Shown here piece by piece: positions 51,670 through 61,200 of a stretch of 64,000 bases of DNA; the stretch's first letter is position 1, and each line of letters starts with the position of its first letter. The notes beneath the pieces are model-generated. The model was not told the DNA's origin, did not search any database, and worked only from the letters and a program-made list of their open reading frames with translations. Position numbers and translations under genes: made by a program. The stretch spans positions 7,068,001 through 7,132,000 of the forward strand of contig NZ_AP025739.1 in assembly GCF_003574315.2 (NCBI RefSeq), read 5' to 3'. The stretch comes from Capsulimonas corticalis. Its GTDB lineage: Bacteria > Armatimonadota > Armatimonadia > Armatimonadales > Capsulimonadaceae.

Positions 51670-53235
51670 TCAGTCTTTGCGCACCAATACCAACCAGGTA
51701 TCATCACGAAGTTCTCCATGAGCAAAATCGAGAGCGCCCTGGAGTATTGCCTCACCCATGCTTTGCAGCGTCTCGCCGCAATGCTTCACCGCCAATTCCC
51801 TCACACCATCATCCCCCAGGAAATCTTTGCCATACCGAGCTTCAGTAATCCCATCCGTCATCATCACGAGCGTATCTCCCGCCCCAAGTTGGAACTCCAC
51901 ATGATTGTAAGTAGGCTTTGGCTGCATATTCATTCCCAGCGGCTGCCCCGAAGCCTTCAAAACGTCGATAGCGCCACTGGCGCGGACCAACAACGGGCAC
52001 TCCATTGCTGCAACAGCGAGAAACCCTGCTCCCGTTTGTCTATTAATTACTGCGAGTGACAGGCACACAGGCGTATCGTCGCCTTCCGTGTTGACGCCTT
52101 CCAAAAACAGTCGATTGCTCTGTGAGATATACTCGTTCATCTGATGCAGAATACGTGATGGATGCTCATGCTCGCGGACATAAGCCCGCAGAGTGTGCTT
52201 GAGTTCCGTGGTAAAGACGGCGGAATGCAGGCCATGCCCCATCACGTCGCCACAGACCAGAGCGACGTGTCCTCGGTCAAACGCAAATGTGTCCCAGAAG
52301 TCACCTCCGACAAGGGCCTCATCGGAGGCGGTAGAATAGATCGTATGGACCAAGAGGCCAGAAAAGGCATCTTCGTTTGGCCGAAACAACATCGTACGCT
52401 GTAAGTCAGCAGCAATCTTTTTGTCTTGCTCCTGATCGGCGGCGGTTTTGGCTTCCAACAATTTACGCTCAGTGATATCGCGAATATTGCATTGAATGAC
52501 CGAGCCATTACCTTCTTGGTAAATATTGCTGACGAACTCTACCTCGCGCTGATTAGCTCCTTCGCTTTCGAGCGGTAGATCCTCGTATCGGATATAGCCG
52601 TTTTCTTTCAACTGCTGGAAAGCGTCCCGGCTGGCCGTTTCGTCTTTTAGGAGACCAATCTCCCACAGTTCCTTGCCCAGGAGTTCCTTATGAGAATAAC
52701 CAAGAAGCTCTGTCATAAACGGATTGGCGTCGGTGATCTTTCCATGTTCACTGTCCAAAATCAAAATGCCATCGCGAGCCGCTTCAAAAAGTCGTCTGTA
52801 CCGCGTTTCTGAGATTATCAGTGCCTCGCGCGCTCGCACCCGCTCGGTAATGTCTTCGATAGCGACTACGAGAAGCGCCGCACGGCCATCTGCTTCAAAC
52901 GACTCGCGAGCATTGATGAGCATCACACGAGGACCGATTTGCGGAAAATTGATGGCAACTTCAAAATCGTCGAATGAGTTGTGTTCCAGAAGGATGTTAT
53001 TGAGAAGATCGATCAGTTCAGGGATATTCCAATGACCATTGCCGAGTTCAACGAGGAGTTTCATTTCCGTTTCTTCTGCTGTTACTTGAAAGGTCTTATA
53101 GAAGGCGCGATTCGCGGATATGACTCGGAGGTTAGTATCGAGGATTAGCAAGGGGTCACGGACGCTATCGCCGATATTTATGATGTGTGTGAAACTTTGT
53201 ACTGGCAATTCATCGTGTCCCATCGGCGGCCTCAA
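51670..53235 (-). CDS. PAS-PAS SpoIIE-type protein phosphatase
   Basis: 521 residues. The first PAS (SFTHIINIGDSVRDPLLILD, VISANRAFYKTFQVTAEETE, VVAIEDITERVRAREAL) is of the CheB/R-type. A second PAS (TRYRRLFEAARDGILILDSEHG, VIQCNIRDITERKLLE) is the shared module. A SpoIIE phosphatase domain follows: SDEALVGGDFWDTFAF, VCGDVMGHGLHSAV, LVMMTDGITEARYG and GELRDDTWLVLVRKD at the end. Conserved metal aspartates are present. It is 48 bp upstream of the kinase gene on the same strand, but no operon overlap. A partner switch with the STAS-like protein at 31958 is speculative. Confidence 0.92.
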   Translation of the reverse strand: MRPPMGHDELPVQSFTHIINIGDSVRDPLLILDTNLRVISANRAFYKTFQVTAEETEMKLLVELGNGHWNIPELIDLLNNILLEHNSFDDFEVAINFPQIGPRVMLINARESFEADGRAALLVVAIEDITERVRAREALIISETRYRRLFEAARDGILILDSEHGKITDANPFMTELLGYSHKELLGKELWEIGLLKDETASRDAFQQLKENGYIRYEDLPLESEGANQREVEFVSNIYQEGNGSVIQCNIRDITERKLLEAKTAADQEQDKKIAADLQRTMLFRPNEDAFSGLLVHTIYSTASDEALVGGDFWDTFAFDRGHVALVCGDVMGHGLHSAVFTTELKHTLRAYVREHEHPSRILHQMNEYISQSNRLFLEGVNTEGDDTPVCLSLAVINRQTGAGFLAVAAMECPLLVRASGAIDVLKASGQPLGMNMQPKPTYNHVEFQLGAGDTLVMMTDGITEARYGKDFLGDDGVRELAVKHCGETLQSMGEAILQGALDFAHGELRDDTWLVLVRKD

Positions 53236-53453
53236 ACTTGTATGACAAGATAATAAAAACCTATACCCAAGGTATGAAATTGCAAACCATCACGCACGCG
53301 AGCACTGGGATAAACCACGGCGTTTACAAGTCTTGTCATACAATTTTTCAAAGACTGAGATCCTGGGTATCTCTTTATTGACACACCAATGCACCGAATA
53401 AATCGGTTCACTGCATTGAGGCATTGCGAGCCGATATTATGAGGATCGCCAGC

Positions 53454-53906
53454 ATGGACATTCGGGACAAGGCGCTTTTAGCTCCACAAAATTCGTCGCC
53501 CAGCCAGGCGAGCGACGATATTCGGCATACCTTCCCCAAAAATACTTTGGATAATATTCTCCATCCACTTCTTGTGCTGGATGAGAATGCCAATATTTGC
53601 GCGTTCAACCAAGCATATAGCACGGCGTGCAGCTCAATGGGAGCACCCCTTGTTGCGGAATCCGTATATAGCGTTCATCAAGGCCGATGGAATATACCAG
53701 AACTGCGCATCCTTATGAACAAAGTGACAATTCAAGGGCATCACTACGCCATTGTCAAAGTTACCAGCAGCTTCTTCGGGACTGACCTGAAGACGGGTGT
53801 TTTCTATGCGCGACAAATCAAGCGGTGCGAGAGCACTATGATTCTACTTTCTATCGAAGATGCAACGGCGTACTACGAAAGGCCAACAGATACGTTCCAT
53901 TCATAG
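53454..53906 (+). CDS. Stand-alone PAS-like protein, diverged
   Basis: 150 residues. NTLDNILHPLLVLDENANICAFNQAYS with a later GRWNIPELRILMNKV and ILLSIEDATAYYE follows the first PAS of the phosphatase at 51670 (both have a WNIPEL motif), but with extra changes and no output domain. ATG 53454 has GAGG nine bases before it; a further ATG at 53439 and a TTG at 53424 are alternatives. It may be a decaying duplicate of the phosphatase's first domain, inverted relative to it. Confidence 0.6.
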   Translation: MDIRDKALLAPQNSSPSQASDDIRHTFPKNTLDNILHPLLVLDENANICAFNQAYSTACSSMGAPLVAESVYSVHQGRWNIPELRILMNKVTIQGHHYAIVKVTSSFFGTDLKTGVFYARQIKRCESTMILLSIEDATAYYERPTDTFHS

Positions 53907-54477
53907 GCTCCTCGTAAAAGTTGGCTGCTTCTGATGTGGTCTTGGACCTGGGGCGCGGAAAGGCTACGTCCACCCTGGGTGATTGCTGGTGCTGACACTG
54001 ACGGCGCTATCCCTGCTGTTCTTCAAATCGCATCTGTCCCGTCGGGCCATCATTATCACCCTCTATGTGGTTTTCGCTACTGTCCGCCTCTGGTGGCCGT
54101 GACGAGATAGGACAAGTCTCTTCCTGCCGTTCCGCAGATGGAATGAGATAATATGCTGGATAACAAATGCGCCAAGGCCCGCTTCGCCCCGTCCCTTACC
54201 AGCACTATTGAAGACGCACGGATCGCGCCCAACGCGCCTACCGCAATGACGCACGACGGCGCCAATCCCTTTCGCTCCCTGCGCATCTTAGTAAAGGGAG
54301 GTTATATCTATCTGCGCGAGGTCGTCTTCAGCGAAAGGGCATGCCAAAATTACAGCTACATCTATATTTGGAGTGACCGGTATAAGCGACACTCTGGATT
54401 GCCCTGACTGATTGGCCCAGAGCGAGGAGAAACTACGTCTTATGCAGAGCACAATTCACGGCGACGAAATTTGCAGC
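53907..54477. other. Region without a clear gene; possible membrane-protein remnant
   Basis: About 570 bp. At ~53985-54103 (plus) a short frame of about 40 codons reads LVLTLTALSLLFFKSHLSRR and ALYVV-like hydrophobic sequence ending LWWP, which resembles the last helices of a cation/Ca2+ antiporter. It is preceded by a stop, so probably a remnant. The rest shows nothing recognisable. Confidence 0.35.
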
Positions 54478-54506
54478 AAGAAAAGACCGCCCCGGCATGG
54501 GACGGT
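54478..54506 (-). terminator. Intrinsic terminator after the PIN-domain toxin
   Basis: Arms ACCGTCCC and GGGGCGGT followed by TCTTTTCTT on the minus strand, directly after the stop at 54523. Confidence 0.6.
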
Positions 54507-54522
54507 AGGAATTGGAAGGGGA

Positions 54523-54969
54523 TTAAGGTTTCTGCAAAAGATCTGAGGGCGAAATGGCGACAATACCAAATCGGTTGAAGTGTCTTACGTTAAATGTAAG
54601 CAAATGCATGACGCCATGCGTCAGCATCGCGGCCGCAATTCGGGCGTCATGCACTTGGACGCCACTCACGCTGCAATTAGCGACGAGCTTTCGCCACTCT
54701 GTATGCACAGCCGGCGTATCTTCCAGGAGTGGAAACAGGGCCTCGATTTTGCCGACCTCGGCGTCGGCCTGGGCGGGCGTAAGGCCGAGGCCGTTGACAT
54801 TGGCGGGTCGGGTCGCACCGTTCCAGAACTCGACAATATTTTGAGGAAGAATATAGAGATCTTCGCCTTGAGAGCGAAGGATTTGCACCGCCGCGCGAGC
54901 CTGCGCGCACATTGGAGTCCCAGGCTCGATCCAGCGCAGCAGGATATTCGTGTCAAGACAGTACGCCAT
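54523..54969 (-). CDS. PIN-domain toxin (VapC-like ribonuclease)
   Basis: 148 residues. Acidic residues of the PIN active site are visible: AYCLDTNILLRW (Asp-6), NIVEFWNGATRP (Glu) and VHDARIAAAM (Asp), with LLTFNVRHFNRFGIV at the end. VapC toxins cleave RNA, commonly initiator tRNA or rRNA. ATG 54969 overlaps the antitoxin stop by a base (TGATG), the usual coupling. Intact. Confidence 0.88.
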   Translation of the reverse strand: MAYCLDTNILLRWIEPGTPMCAQARAAVQILRSQGEDLYILPQNIVEFWNGATRPANVNGLGLTPAQADAEVGKIEALFPLLEDTPAVHTEWRKLVANCSVSGVQVHDARIAAAMLTHGVMHLLTFNVRHFNRFGIVAISPSDLLQKP

Positions 54970-55250
54970 CAGGGGCGCCCCTCGTAGAACGACTCGCGAT
55001 CAAACGCGTCCGCAGGAAGCGGATTGCGCTGTGCGTGGCCTTCTAGCCAGCCGCTGAATTCCCGATTCCATTCCTCAGGCGTCGCCGTGGCGTAAAACGG
55101 CAGGGGCGATTGATCAGAAGCGCCATTCTCTGCCCCGAGATGCTTCGTGAGTATCTGTACCGCGTAATCCGCCGGCTCAACGCCATGGCGTTGAGCCTCC
55201 TGAGCCAAACGCCGCTCGACAGCGGGGGCATTGATGAAAATCATTGCCAT
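54969..55250 (-). CDS. VapB-like antitoxin of the PIN toxin
   Basis: 93 residues: APAVERRLAQEAQRHGVEPADYAVQIL forms a predicted ribbon-helix-helix-like or helical DNA-binding N-terminus, and the acidic C-terminus (FSGWLEGHAQRNPLPADAFDRESFYEGRP) would wrap the toxin. Start at 55250. Immediately upstream of vapC. Family name not certain. Confidence 0.8.
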   Translation of the reverse strand: MAMIFINAPAVERRLAQEAQRHGVEPADYAVQILTKHLGAENGASDQSPLPFYATATPEEWNREFSGWLEGHAQRNPLPADAFDRESFYEGRP

Positions 55251-55402
55251 TGTTCTCCTTTTCTAGGATTTCTAGCAGGGGCAAAATTGCCGGAGCCAAA
55301 GATACGATACCATGACCGTACGAGAGAGTCAACATGTCGGCATTTCAGTCTGTCCGCGATTATCTTAGATTTATTTTAATGTATTTTGCTTTAATTGTGG
55401 CT

Positions 55403-55858
55403 ATGTCTGATGAAGCCATTTCTTCTTCCACAGTCCGTGTCTGGATTATTGACGACGACATTCAGTTTTGCAGAGACCTGGTTGCTCTATGGCGTGAACG
55501 TGCGCCGCGCGATCAGACTGAGTTCCACCTATATCCCACAGCAGCCGAGGCGCTGCACGCCTTTCGAGATCACCAACACAACGCAACACCTCACGCCATA
55601 TTGATCGACGGCTATCTGGCGAGGGACGACGGCGATCTCAGGTACGGCGCGAACGTCGTGAGACGGATACTAAAGGGCGACATCACACCGTTTCCAATTT
55701 TAATTGGATTCAGCGCCGATACTTATGCAAATGACGACATGGTGGCGGCAGGCGCTATCAAGGCGTTCCAGAAGATCAAATATACGGAATTGATCGTGTA
55801 TCTTCAGAGCCAGCTTCCTCCTCACCCACTAAGAGGACAGAAGCAATGTCTCACATAG
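55403..55858 (+). CDS. Single-domain receiver protein
   Basis: About 151 residues with a receiver fold and no output: VWIIDDDIQFCRDLV (acidic pocket), phospho-acceptor Asp-69 in HAILIDGYLARDDGD, switch residue in LIGFSADT and the Lys in AFQKIKY. It resembles CheY-like regulators that act on other proteins. An alternative start at 55334 (behind GAGAGAG) adds a hydrophobic stretch MSAFQSVRDYLRFILMYFAL; this could be an anchor. A partner kinase is not next to it. Confidence 0.75.
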   Translation: MSDEAISSSTVRVWIIDDDIQFCRDLVALWRERAPRDQTEFHLYPTAAEALHAFRDHQHNATPHAILIDGYLARDDGDLRYGANVVRRILKGDITPFPILIGFSADTYANDDMVAAGAIKAFQKIKYTELIVYLQSQLPPHPLRGQKQCLT

Positions 55859-56586
55859 CAAGCGTCAATCGGGTAATTTTGCCGACTATTTGGAAAAAGC
55901 GCCTGTATAATGGTGAATGGCAGTGGCCCCGTTCCATCTCCTGCCCTTCGGGCTCAGGCGTCCACGGGATTTCGGTTCCCCGGTTGTCTTCCTATCCGGA
56001 TTGCCCTCGGCGGCCATCAGGAAGGCCTGCCGGACAGAGCGCCCCAAGACCTCGACATTTGTTCGCTGTGTTTTCATGCCCGCTTATTACCTGAGCGCGA
56101 TGGACATTCCTAAGTCCATGAGTGGTTTCTCGGGAAGCCGTACAACGAAGCATCCCTCAAGCAGAGCAGATATGTAGCCGGATGCTGCGGACATCGCGGC
56201 ATCTTCGCCAGAAGCAGTAATTCATAACAAGCCGCCTTCCATAAGAAGGCGGCTTGTTGTGTTCTTGCGGCCTACGTCAGTTGAACCTCTTCCGCCTTCA
56301 TGGCCGCAGGCTCGCCGGCCGATGGAGGCAGACTATGAGCGTGGCATCGGACGGAAGCCTGACACGCATCCTCCCGGGATAGATGGGACAGTTGAGAACG
56401 AAGCCTCAACGAAAGTGGCCAAGCCTTCTTCCTCAGCAAGAAACCCGAATTCAGGGAATAAAACGTAATATATGTACGGCTTCGTTCGTATCTCGGACCG
56501 TCGCGAATTCCAAATGAAACAATGACGAACAGGCATTGCTACCGAAACGACATAACTTGGACTTTCAGAGCTTTGATGTCCTGTCC
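55859..56586. other. Region without a recognisable gene, with a hairpin
   Basis: About 730 bp. A hairpin with arms AAGCCGCCTTC and GAAGGCGGCTT (56229-56255) is strong but has no clear T-run. Open frames on both strands are short and show no family. Possibly remnants of a degraded gene. Confidence 0.4.
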
Positions 56587-57012
56587 CTACTGCCGCATAT
56601 CTTGCATCTCCAACAGGACAACAATCTGGTCAAACGCTGCCTGCAACCGTAGCTCGAACTGTTCTGAGGTCACGAACATCCGCAGCGAGGCCAAACCCGA
56701 TATTTGCAGATCGTAGTGAGGTCGAGGGCCACGCACGAACCGCGTCGCAATTATGATTTGACCGCCCGGCGCTTCCATGCGGATACAGGGATCCTTGTCG
56801 TTTGAGCCAGCAAGCACCTCATCGATATTATGCGATATCCCGCTGAGGCGTTTCAGGCCCGCTATGCCTTTTGCGCAATCGTACATCTCACGGATGAGGC
56901 GCAGCTCCGGCTTGACGCCGAATAGCTCCTCGCTTCGATCCTGAGAGCGCTTCACCTCGGTTACAGAGACTGCAAGAACAAAGGGTTCATCAATAGATGA
57001 TGGCTGGAACAT
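56587..57012 (-). CDS. Hypothetical protein
   Basis: 141 residues (MFQPSSIDEPFVLAVSVTEV onward). A mixed alpha/beta pattern with a C-terminal helix (ELRLQAAFDQIVVLLEMQDM). No ribosome site in front of 57012 and no family recognised, so coding status is moderate. It stands alone between the receiver gene and the secreted CHAP protein. Confidence 0.45.
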   Translation of the reverse strand: MFQPSSIDEPFVLAVSVTEVKRSQDRSEELFGVKPELRLIREMYDCAKGIAGLKRLSGISHNIDEVLAGSNDKDPCIRMEAPGGQIIIATRFVRGPRPHYDLQISGLASLRMFVTSEQFELRLQAAFDQIVVLLEMQDMRQ

Positions 57013-57514
57013 GGATTGACGTTAGGGGTTGGAAGACCACGGCGAATCTAGCAGGGACCGGCGGCAGAGTCAACAACGCTCTTCACTCGATACTGTTATG
57101 TCGTTATCGAGGGTGCGAGTGGCGGCGCTTCGATCCAGCGGCGAAACATAACACCTTTTGGTTACCCGCCGATAGCTCCAGCCGGCTCTTACGCCACGAA
57201 GGGACCAGCAGCAGATAGAGCTGGCACCAGCTCTATTATAGAAATTTACGCTTATGCCTGCCGTTGCAGCTTATCTAAGTATCCACAAACCGAGGATACG
57301 AGCATCAACTAACTATGGCTCCGTCAAACCACTCCCACACGATGCGGGGCTTAACCTGGGGAACGAGTAGTCCCCCTCCCTCACCAGAGTGAGAACAGCG
57401 TCCCTGATGCGGCACCACAAATTGCTTTGAAGCAACCTGGCTTGACAGGTTAAGAAAAGGACCTCTTTGCAGAGGCCCTTTTCTATGTTGCAGGACTTAT
57501 GCAGGTAACAATAA
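57013..57514. other. Region without a clear gene, with a hairpin
   Basis: About 500 bp. It holds a hairpin at 57453-57484 with arms AGAAAAGGACCTCT and AGAGGCCCTTTTCT (two mismatches), T-rich on the plus-strand side. It may be a terminator for an unseen transcript. Nothing else recognised. Confidence 0.4.
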
Positions 57515-57549
57515 AAAGGCCGTGTACGGGAAATCCGTACACGGCCTTT
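57515..57549 (-). terminator. Intrinsic terminator after the CHAP/FG-GAP gene
   Basis: Perfect 15-bp stem with arms AAAGGCCGTGTACGG and its complement, loop GAAAT; on the minus strand it is followed by TTTTTA. It lies just past the stop at 57588. Confidence 0.8.
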
Positions 57550-57587
57550 GTGAATGTCTTCGATGAAGATGAGGCAGGAGCTGGCGC

Positions 57588-59453
57588 CTAATGCATCCCG
57601 GCTATCTGCCACTGGAGGGGCTCCCCGGCGAGGATCGTCCCGTCGCCGGTAATAGTGGTGCCGGTGAGCAGCCAGTAGGCGATGTCCCCGCTCTGGGTGT
57701 TGCGGACCAGGATGTCTGGCCTGCCGTCGCCGTCGATGTCGGGCGCGCCCACCACCTGCCACTGGAGCGGCTCGGTGGCGATGGTCCCGTCGCCGGTGAT
57801 CGTGGTGCCGGTAAGGATCCAGTAGGCGATCTCGCCGGTGCCCACGTTCTGGACGAGGATGTCCGAATGCCCGTCCCCGTTCAGGTCGGGAGTTCCGACG
57901 ATGTGCCAGCTGGTAGGCTCGAAGGCGATAGTTCCGTTGGCGACGATCTGGCAGTTCTGGAGGATCCAGTACGCCACCTCGCCGGTCGTCTTGCTCTGCA
58001 CCAGAATGTCGGGCTTTCCATCACCATTCAGGTCGGGGGTCCCGACGACCTGCCAGTCCGTGGACTCCATCGCGATCGTGCCGTCTGCGACGATCTGGTA
58101 GTTCTGCACGATCCAGTAGGCGATCTCCCCTGTCGCGGCGTTCTGGACGAGGATGTCGGGGTGGCAGTCGCCGTTCAGGTCCGGACTGCCGACCACCTTC
58201 CAGTCGGTGGACTGGGTGGCGATCGTGCCTGCGGTCACTATCTGGTACCCGTTGGTGAGCCAGTAGGCGATCTCGCCGGTCGCCGAGTTCTGGGCCAGCA
58301 TGTCGTAGGTCCCTCCCCCGTCCAGGTCGCAGACGATATGTCGTATGGCGATGGTCTGGGCCGCCTGGAACGTTGTGCCGGCTGCGTCGGTAACCGCAAG
58401 TGTGATTACATGGGAACCCGGCAGGCAGTACGTGGGGTTGAACGGGACGCTCCAGGCAGGGCCCGGCGAATTGATCGTGGCAAAGGCACTGCTAGCGCCG
58501 TCGAGGAACAGCTTGACGCTCGCGACCGCGGACCTCGAGTCGCCGTCGGTCCCGGAGATCGTAGTCAGCCCGCTGACCACCGCTCCGTCCGAGGACGGGG
58601 AGGCGATGCTTCCGGCAGGGTTCCCGGTTATCATGATCGCGCGGCTGCAGCTGAAGGTCGCGCCAGCCTGGTCGGTGACCGTAAGGGTGACCGTGTGCGT
58701 CCCGGCGGCATAGCCCGCAGGATTGAACGACGCGCTCCAGGTGGGTCCCGGATTGCTTACGGTCGCAAAGGGGGTACCTGCGCCGTCAAGGAACAGCTTG
58801 ACGCCCGCGACCGTAGATCCTGGGTCTCCGTCGGTTCCGCTGACCGTTATCGGACTGGTAACCTGTACGCCGTCTTGCGCAGGGTTAGTGAAGGCGCAAG
58901 TTGGGTTGGGAGGCGCACCTTGGCTCGAATGTCTAAACCATCCAAGGACGTTGTTGAGGCCTGACAAGGCGTGGAGCAGGCCTTTCTCATCACTTTTCCA
59001 GTTCGAGTCAACCACCTGAACGGTTGTGGCGCTTGTAGGATCATTACATACAATCGCTATATGGCCATAGCCCAACCCAACGGAGGAGGACCATACTACA
59101 ATATCCTGGCTTTGGGGATAGCTAGTGCCGTCATTCGCAATCCTTTGCGTATGCGCTGGCTGGAGCCTTAGGTCATCCCAGATCCAGTGGGCGCCGTCCG
59201 AATCAGAAGCCTGGGAGTCGCCGGAATGGCCGTTGTAGGGATGGAATTGGCCAATACTGGGAATTGGCTCCCCAAGAACTTGGGCAGCGTAGTTCCCAGC
59301 AAAGACGACGCATTGACCTTGAACTGCCACGCCATTGTAATAAGAAGGGTTGCCTGGAACCCATCCTTGAGCCCCTGCTGACATCGGCATGCCAGTGAGC
59401 ATGGCGGCCAATAGCGCCACCATGATTGCTACTTGAGTTATAGCCTGTCTCAT
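57588..59453 (-). CDS. Secreted CHAP-domain protein with Ig-like and FG-GAP/VCBS repeats
   Basis: About 621 residues. A signal peptide (VAIMVALLAAMLTGMPMSAGAQ) is followed by a CHAP cysteine peptidase/amidase domain (catalytic Cys-48 in GQCVVFAGNYA, His-131 in GYGHIAIV, Asn-151 in DSNW). Two bacterial Ig-like repeats (GTDGDPGSTVAGVKLFLDGA, GTDGDSRSAVASVKLFLDGA) come next, then about five FG-GAP/VCBS repeats of ~52 residues (DLNGDGKPDILVQSKTTGEV type) to the end. It probably cuts peptidoglycan or peptides at the surface, with the propeller for binding. The start is placed at ATG 59453, 9 nt after an AGGA; ATG 59459 is possible. Confidence 0.85.
   Translation of the reverse strand: MRQAITQVAIMVALLAAMLTGMPMSAGAQGWVPGNPSYYNGVAVQGQCVVFAGNYAAQVLGEPIPSIGQFHPYNGHSGDSQASDSDGAHWIWDDLRLQPAHTQRIANDGTSYPQSQDIVVWSSSVGLGYGHIAIVCNDPTSATTVQVVDSNWKSDEKGLLHALSGLNNVLGWFRHSSQGAPPNPTCAFTNPAQDGVQVTSPITVSGTDGDPGSTVAGVKLFLDGAGTPFATVSNPGPTWSASFNPAGYAAGTHTVTLTVTDQAGATFSCSRAIMITGNPAGSIASPSSDGAVVSGLTTISGTDGDSRSAVASVKLFLDGASSAFATINSPGPAWSVPFNPTYCLPGSHVITLAVTDAAGTTFQAAQTIAIRHIVCDLDGGGTYDMLAQNSATGEIAYWLTNGYQIVTAGTIATQSTDWKVVGSPDLNGDCHPDILVQNAATGEIAYWIVQNYQIVADGTIAMESTDWQVVGTPDLNGDGKPDILVQSKTTGEVAYWILQNCQIVANGTIAFEPTSWHIVGTPDLNGDGHSDILVQNVGTGEIAYWILTGTTITGDGTIATEPLQWQVVGAPDIDGDGRPDILVRNTQSGDIAYWLLTGTTITGDGTILAGEPLQWQIAGMH
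57600..58330 (-). repeat. FG-GAP/VCBS tandem repeats (~156-bp period)
   Basis: Five successive repeats encode DxNGDxxPDILVQNxxTGEIAYWI plus a link of about 28 residues. The repeats are degenerate at DNA level but regular in length, so expansion by slippage or recombination is likely. Confidence 0.75.
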
Positions 59454-59617
59454 TTTCATGTCCTTCCTTCTGAAAGAGAGCCGAGGTACAATTACCTCAG
59501 GAGGGAATATATCATTCTCATTATCTAAATACAATTATTTATAGCTCTGATAGCCAACCAATCATATTTACATTCCGTTGGTAAGCAGGTATGCCAAGGG
59601 GCGAATACCAAGAGCCT

Positions 59618-60220
59618 ATGAGAAAAATCAGAGTCACAATCACCGGCGTTGCAATTGTTATAATAGTCGCATCAGCGGCCTTCATTTATTTTAGATCCGG
59701 CCAAACAGCAGGCCCCGCTTCCAATTCTATGCCAACCCCTGCTTCAGCCGTCCCTACACCCTCCGCAACAGGTTCCCATGCCAATACCTATGACGCAACG
59801 GATATTGGGCTTACCTTTACTTATCCCAACGGATGGTTTGCGTCCGAGGACAGCGCTTCCCAACGGATAAATATAGCAAATGCTCAGGGAGCATTTAATC
59901 TGGAAAACCGTCCGTCCAGCTATGAGCTTGTCTGGCTGTCGGCAGCACCTTACGAGACATCAGTTGAGGCAGAGGCTCATACGAAAGCCGGCGCGCCCGA
60001 CTGCTGTACGACTTCCGGGAGCCCTATTGAGGTAACATCTGGCACAATAGTTGCCCGATCCCTTGTGATCAATACATATAAGTTCCAAGGCACCATTCAG
60101 GCATACTGGTCGAGCACATATGGCAAACGCTATTCCGCATCGATCATGTCGCCTGGACCGCAGAAAGATGAGATCGCAATACTTAAATCCATCCTCGCTA
60201 CCATAAGCGTAAGCCAGTAA
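59618..60220 (+). CDS. Secreted or membrane-anchored hypothetical protein
   Basis: About 200 residues: an N-terminal helix (VTITGVAIVIIVASAAFIYF), a Ser/Thr/Pro/Ala-rich linker (SMPTPASAVPTPSATG) and a mixed beta domain (IGLTFTYPNGWFASED), similar to the PsbP-like/lipoprotein folds that follow short secreted linkers. ATG 59618 is preferred to an ATG nine codons upstream. It is followed 11 bp later by the metallopeptidase gene. No family certain. Confidence 0.55.
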   Translation: MRKIRVTITGVAIVIIVASAAFIYFRSGQTAGPASNSMPTPASAVPTPSATGSHANTYDATDIGLTFTYPNGWFASEDSASQRINIANAQGAFNLENRPSSYELVWLSAAPYETSVEAEAHTKAGAPDCCTTSGSPIEVTSGTIVARSLVINTYKFQGTIQAYWSSTYGKRYSASIMSPGPQKDEIAILKSILATISVSQ

Positions 60221-60231
60221 GCGCTGCCCAA

Positions 60232-61200
60232 ATGAGGAGACCCGCCACGCCCACGGGACGTCTACTATCCTATTTAGTGGTAACCGTCATTTTAGGAGTC
60301 ACAACCTATGTAGCCCTTCCACCCCCGCTGCTATCTCCGAGAGTCTCCACAACACCTCCTTCCACTCGCCAGGGACCCGCAGCTTCGTCCACACCAGCGC
60401 AAATCCAAGAAACCACCTTCCAAACCTCAGGAGGCCTGCGCTATGCAGACCGCGATAAGTACCGGCAAGAGCTTGTAAACACTTCAACAATGAGTGGGGC
60501 TACCGCTGTCCTAAACACTTTTTTTGACCAGTACGGAATAAGCATTTCCACCACCCAGGATACACTTCCCGCCACCGTAAAGCTCGACGCCATTTGGCAA
60601 CGCCTGAGTCCAACCAGTCCTAACGACCTTTCTGACACCAAGGCCTTCGGGTCATGGCTGATCGACGAGTGGTCCAAGTACCCAAAAGCCTGGATCAAGG
60701 CAAGCGATATTCAGGCCGTTATTCTTGGCCGGGCACTTACCGCCACTAGCAATAATGCGGAAGAAGGAGTGGCAGAGCCGAATGGCATTATCCTTTACAA
60801 TCTCGAGCTCTTCGAGAGATCGAACAATCCAGAGGACTACTACCGAGGGCTTATACACCATGAATTCGACCATGAGATAGAGTTCGGCATACGCCTATCC
60901 CCCGACCGTCCCGACGGCGACTGGTCAGCATTCAATCCCACGGGCTTTGCGTATGGCAAGACCTCTGACGTATCCGCCCACCCCAGGCAGTCGTTTGTCA
61001 CCCCGTACGCCGAAACCACAATCGGAGAGGACAAGGCTGAGGCCTATTCGTATATGTTCGTGAATTCCCGCAGCAAGCAGCTTTCGCAGTGGGTGCAGGC
61101 AGATCCCGGCTTGGCCGGTAAGGTCACCTACTACAAGGCGTTTATAAAGAACCAAGTTCCGATCATGGACGACGCGTACTTCGCGGCGATAAACCCGTGA
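60232..61200 (+). CDS. Secreted HExxH zinc metallopeptidase-like protein
   Basis: 322 residues. N-terminal helix (LLSYLVVTVILGVTTYVAL), Pro/Ser-rich linker, then the zinc site LIHHEFDHEIEFG: HEFDH fits HExxH. A downstream glutamate in IGEDKAEAYSYMFV could be the third ligand. Mature region alpha-helical. It resembles putative zinc-binding peptidases of the gluzincin type. Follows the previous secreted gene on the same strand, probably co-transcribed. Confidence 0.7.
   Translation: MRRPATPTGRLLSYLVVTVILGVTTYVALPPPLLSPRVSTTPPSTRQGPAASSTPAQIQETTFQTSGGLRYADRDKYRQELVNTSTMSGATAVLNTFFDQYGISISTTQDTLPATVKLDAIWQRLSPTSPNDLSDTKAFGSWLIDEWSKYPKAWIKASDIQAVILGRALTATSNNAEEGVAEPNGIILYNLELFERSNNPEDYYRGLIHHEFDHEIEFGIRLSPDRPDGDWSAFNPTGFAYGKTSDVSAHPRQSFVTPYAETTIGEDKAEAYSYMFVNSRSKQLSQWVQADPGLAGKVTYYKAFIKNQVPIMDDAYFAAINP

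Noticed and set aside
54077-54407. Small open frames on both strands in the gap after the PAS protein
   Set aside because: Short, overlapping, with no conserved motif; not supported as genes.
57591-58964. 457-codon plus-strand open frame
   Set aside because: Antisense to the FG-GAP/Ig repeats of the CHAP protein; its apparent repetitiveness reflects those repeats.
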